Source: JBASEY01 sp049652745
GTDB taxonomy: Bacteria; CSSED10-310
DNA: 25,621 nt
NCBI GenBank assembly: GCA_049652745.1
Contig: JBASEY010000059.1
Location: 1-25,621 of the forward strand
Direction of reading: 5' to 3'
This document shows positions 23,778-25,621 of the stretch, piece after piece. The notes beneath the pieces were generated by a model. That model ran no database searches. It was not told the DNA's origin and worked only from the letters and a program-made list of their open reading frames with translations. Numbering within the stretch: position 1 is the first letter of the stretch; each line of letters opens with the position of its first letter. The translations under genes were made by a program, and so were the position numbers.

Positions 23778-24839
23778 ATGTTACAGATTACGGATATGTC
23801 CGACAAGCTGATTTTCATCGTCAGTTCGCCGCGTTCAGGATCGACGTTGTTGGAGAGAATGATCAGCGCTCATTCGAAAGTGGTCGGTGGCCCGGAGCCG
23901 CATTTGCTGACACCGTTGGCGCATCTGGGGTATTATGAAAACATAGAAAAAGCGCCGTATGATCATCTTCGTGCGGTTGCTGCGCAGCGGGAATTTGTCG
24001 CGGCTCTTCCGGATGGCGAGAAGGATTACATCACAGCCTTGCAGGCGTATTGTTTTCATCTATATGGAAGGCAACTGGAAGCCGCAGGAGACGGCAAGGA
24101 GCGGGTTTTAGACAAAACACCGGCTTATGCCTTGGTCCTGCCGTTCATCACCAAAATTTTTCCTCGAGCGAAATATGTTCTTCTGGCGCGGCATCCGGCA
24201 GCGATTTTTGCGTCATACGCTCAGTCGTTCTTTGAAAATGACTGGAAAGCGGCCCATGATTACAACCCGATTATCGAGCGGTATGTGCCGGCTATGGCGC
24301 GCTTTATAAGGGAAACCAAGGCACCGTTTATACATATAAGATATGAGGATTTGGTAACGGATCCGGAAAAGTACATGCAGGATGTCAGTGCATTTTTGGA
24401 GTTGCCGTATGAACCACAAACTGTTGAATATGGTTCAGCCGGTGAGACCAAGCGGAAAGGCTTAGGCGACCCGATAGGGGTGGATCAGCACAAGCGGCCT
24501 GTCACGTCTTCGGTGGACAAATGGGTCAAGACGGTTGACGCCGATGTTGAAAAACAAAAGCTTTTGGAGAAAATGATCGGATTTTGTGATCCTGAAGATT
24601 TTCGAACGCTGGGTTATGATCCCAATATGTTGTTCGAGCCGCTTGAAGTGTATCGGGCTAAATCAGCACAAACACCGACGGCTTCCGGTGAAAAGAAGAA
24701 AAAAAAGTCGAAGAAAAAAATGAATGCGTTTTCTTGGGAGCGTCGTTTATTGCATATCATTCGCCAAAACATCCATAAAAATTGGTTGGGTAAATTACTG
24801 CGCAAAATCCGATTCACCTGTGATGTCTTATTGAGATAG
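23778..24839 (+). CDS. Sulfotransferase family protein with lysine-rich C-terminal tail
   Basis: The 353-residue protein has the PAPS-binding motifs of sulfotransferases: 5'-phosphosulfate loop VSSPRSGSTLLERMI (residues 15-29) and 3'-phosphate site VLLARHPAAIFASYAQS (134-150, with R138 and S146). DKTP (112-115) and IRYEDLV (187-193) match Sulfotransfer_1/3-type enzymes that transfer sulfate from PAPS to sugars or other acceptors. The core ends near residue 298. Residues 305-314 are almost all Lys, and the 39 after them are basic and amphipathic with one acidic residue (E321), suggesting membrane or polyanion contact. GGAGGGAG precedes the ATG. Its place after a GT-C glycosyltransferase suggests envelope glycan modification (inference). 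Start could alternatively be M7. Confidence 0.85.
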   Translation: MLQITDMSDKLIFIVSSPRSGSTLLERMISAHSKVVGGPEPHLLTPLAHLGYYENIEKAPYDHLRAVAAQREFVAALPDGEKDYITALQAYCFHLYGRQLEAAGDGKERVLDKTPAYALVLPFITKIFPRAKYVLLARHPAAIFASYAQSFFENDWKAAHDYNPIIERYVPAMARFIRETKAPFIHIRYEDLVTDPEKYMQDVSAFLELPYEPQTVEYGSAGETKRKGLGDPIGVDQHKRPVTSSVDKWVKTVDADVEKQKLLEKMIGFCDPEDFRTLGYDPNMLFEPLEVYRAKSAQTPTASGEKKKKKSKKKMNAFSWERRLLHIIRQNIHKNWLGKLLRKIRFTCDVLLR

Positions 24840-24841
24840 AC

Positions 24842-24888
24842 GCACTCTTCGAGTGCTTCAGTGCTGAGTCCTGAGTGCTGAGTTGGGG
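24842..24888 (+). repeat. Hairpin and short GAGTGCT-type repeats
   Basis: GCACTC TTC GAGTGC (24842-24856) forms a 6-bp hairpin directly after the sulfotransferase gene, followed by tandem-like units (GTGCTGAGTCCTGAGTGCTGAGT). The hairpin has only a weak T-run and may or may not terminate transcription. Confidence 0.5.
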
Positions 24889-25004
24889 GATTTTCAGTTG
24901 ATTGTGGTCGGTTTGTTTTCGATCCAAAACTAGAGGACAATAAATACTGAATTCTAACACTTAGTGGTTGGTTATTGGACATTGACCTCGCATCCACTAT
25001 AACA
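24889..25004. other. Intergenic stretch, no gene seen
   Basis: Part of the 387-base gap between the sulfotransferase and Bro-N genes. No open frame with a ribosome-binding site and no RNA signature is visible. Confidence 0.5.
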
Positions 25005-25050
25005 GTTTGAACACGATTCCAAAGATTACAAAGATGGGCACGATTAGATT
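25005..25050 (+). repeat. Dispersed 46-nt repeat, copy 2
   Basis: Matches 1048-1093 at 43 of 46 bases in the same orientation, about 24 kb away. The three differences are single-base substitutions with no gap. Confidence 0.8.
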
Positions 25051-25170
25051 CTGATTTCTTTTCAAATTGACGCAAAATTATAGGCGAATATAAATCCAAG
25101 AGAAAAAGAATCGCTGTCGTTTTATTCGAATTGACCAATCACCCGAATTCCTCCATAAAACAAGTATTGC

Positions 25171-25186
25171 AGCCTTTACAAAGGCT
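25171..25186 (+). promoter_or_regulatory. Perfect inverted repeat upstream of the Bro-N gene
   Basis: AGCCTTT AC AAAGGCT is a perfect 7-bp inverted repeat with a 2-base centre, about 40 bases before the Bro-N ATG. It suits an operator for a dimeric regulator better than a hairpin, since the loop would be very tight. Confidence 0.4.
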
Positions 25187-25226
25187 TATGATTGTTAGGT
25201 TTTTAACATAAACACAGGCTAGGACT

Positions 25227-25499
25227 ATGGATACTAGAATTGCAGTTTTCAAAGGTAAGAAAGTCCGGAAAACCATTCACAATAATGAATGGTGGTTTGT
25301 CGTCAACGACGTTGTGGAAGCGCTTACGGATACGGTAAATGCGAAAGAATATATAAAGAAAGTCAGAAGTAGGGATCCCGAACTCTCCAAAGGGTGGGGA
25401 CAGATTGTCACCCCAAAGGAAAAATCAAGAAACAGATCAATATCTTATTCACTGTTTCTTTTCTTGCAGAATAAAGATATTTTTCCTGATCGAGGATAG
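25227..25499 (+). pseudogene. Truncated Bro-N domain protein (phage antirepressor/DinD-like)
   Basis: The first 62 residues (IAVFKGKKVRKTIHNNEWWFVVNDVV, then VNAKEYIKKVRSRDPELSKGWGQIVTP) are a clear Bro-N start, as in phage antirepressors and DinD-like proteins. Family members normally run to about 250-300 residues and continue with a Gly/Gln-rich strand and an NTEG-type motif. Here the sequence loses resemblance after IVTP and stops at residue 90 (KEKSRNRSISYSLFLFLQNKDIFPDRG). The 3' part therefore seems to be replaced or deleted, probably by insertion or recombination. The intact Bro-N part might still be expressed as a small DNA-binding protein. No strong ribosome-binding site is seen (AGGACT before the ATG). 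AT-rich relative to the core genes. Confidence 0.75.
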
Positions 25500-25534
25500 A
25501 GTACAAATAAGTTTGCAATTTGGTTTTACCAAAG

Positions 25535-25591
25535 AGCCATCGTAAACTCCAAAAATATGAACAACCTTTTAGAAAGGAGAGAACGATGGCT
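25535..25591 (+). promoter_or_regulatory. Inverted repeat spanning a start codon
   Basis: AGCCATCGT (25535-25543) is complementary to ACGATGGCT (25583-25591), which contains the ATG of the last gene. In a longer transcript this 9-bp pairing would hide the start codon and could limit translation from read-through RNA. Confidence 0.4.
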
Positions 25592-25621
25592 AGAAAAGAT
25601 AGTAATGGAATTCTTCGAGAA
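25586..25621 (+). CDS. Start of an unidentified gene, cut by the window edge
   Basis: ATG 25586 is preceded by AAAGGAG at good spacing and opens 12 codons (MARKDSNGILRE) before the window ends. Too short to identify. The disrupted Bro-N gene upstream and the start-codon inverted repeat would fit an insertion-sequence gene, but this is speculation. Confidence 0.45.
   Translation, partial: MARKDSNGILRE

Overview
The window (roughly mid-40s % GC, estimated by eye) looks like chromosome of an anaerobic, diderm (outer-membrane) bacterium. The evidence is a full-length pyruvate:ferredoxin oxidoreductase, a bacterial-type compact V-ATPase, and an OmpA-family outer-membrane protein with a peptidoglycan-binding domain. 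The large (Alu-containing) SRP RNA and the order tRNA-Ser, SRP RNA, dnaX, ybaB, recR recall Firmicutes, but the outer-membrane protein argues against a monoderm. I cannot name the phylum from sequence alone; an under-sampled anaerobic lineage is the most I would say.

Layout. Bases 1-1000 hold two small secreted-protein genes on the minus strand (one runs off the window) and a decayed IS4-type transposase fragment. Bases 1398-2697 hold an AT-rich accessory module: a small protein plus a GSU2403-type nucleotidyltransferase, behind a strong promoter with a regular four-site operator array, all between 37-nt imperfect inverted repeats. Bases 2756-9847 are a minus-strand housekeeping block, read tRNA-Ser(GGA), SRP RNA, dnaX, ybaB, recR, then nifJ from its own promoter and ending in a clear terminator. 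Bases 10167-13576 carry an OmpA-family protein and a secreted beta-propeller protein. Bases 13752-21013 are a V-ATPase operon (E, DUF2764, A, B, D, I, K). Bases 21181-24839 carry a membrane glycosyltransferase with TPRs, a glyoxalase II-like hydrolase and a sulfotransferase. Bases 24840-25621 are repeat-rich, with a truncated Bro-N gene and the start of another gene.

How the genes fit together. NifJ supplies acetyl-CoA and reduced ferredoxin. The V-ATPase has one carboxylate per four-helix K subunit and keeps the residues that bind Na+ in Enterococcus hirae NtpK, so it is probably an ion pump and possibly Na+-coupled. DnaX, YbaB and RecR serve replication and repair, and SRP RNA and tRNA-Ser serve protein export and translation. 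The OmpA/propeller pair and the glycosyltransferase/sulfotransferase group point to work on the cell envelope.

The observations most worth following are: (1) the inverted-repeat-bounded nucleotidyltransferase module with its 57-nt-period operator array; (2) a run of nine A in dnaX, where slippage would give a 445- or 453-residue gamma-like protein; (3) an SRP RNA whose helix 8 tetraloop reads UGAC instead of the usual bacterial GGAA; (4) near-identical 46-nt repeats close to both ends of the window.
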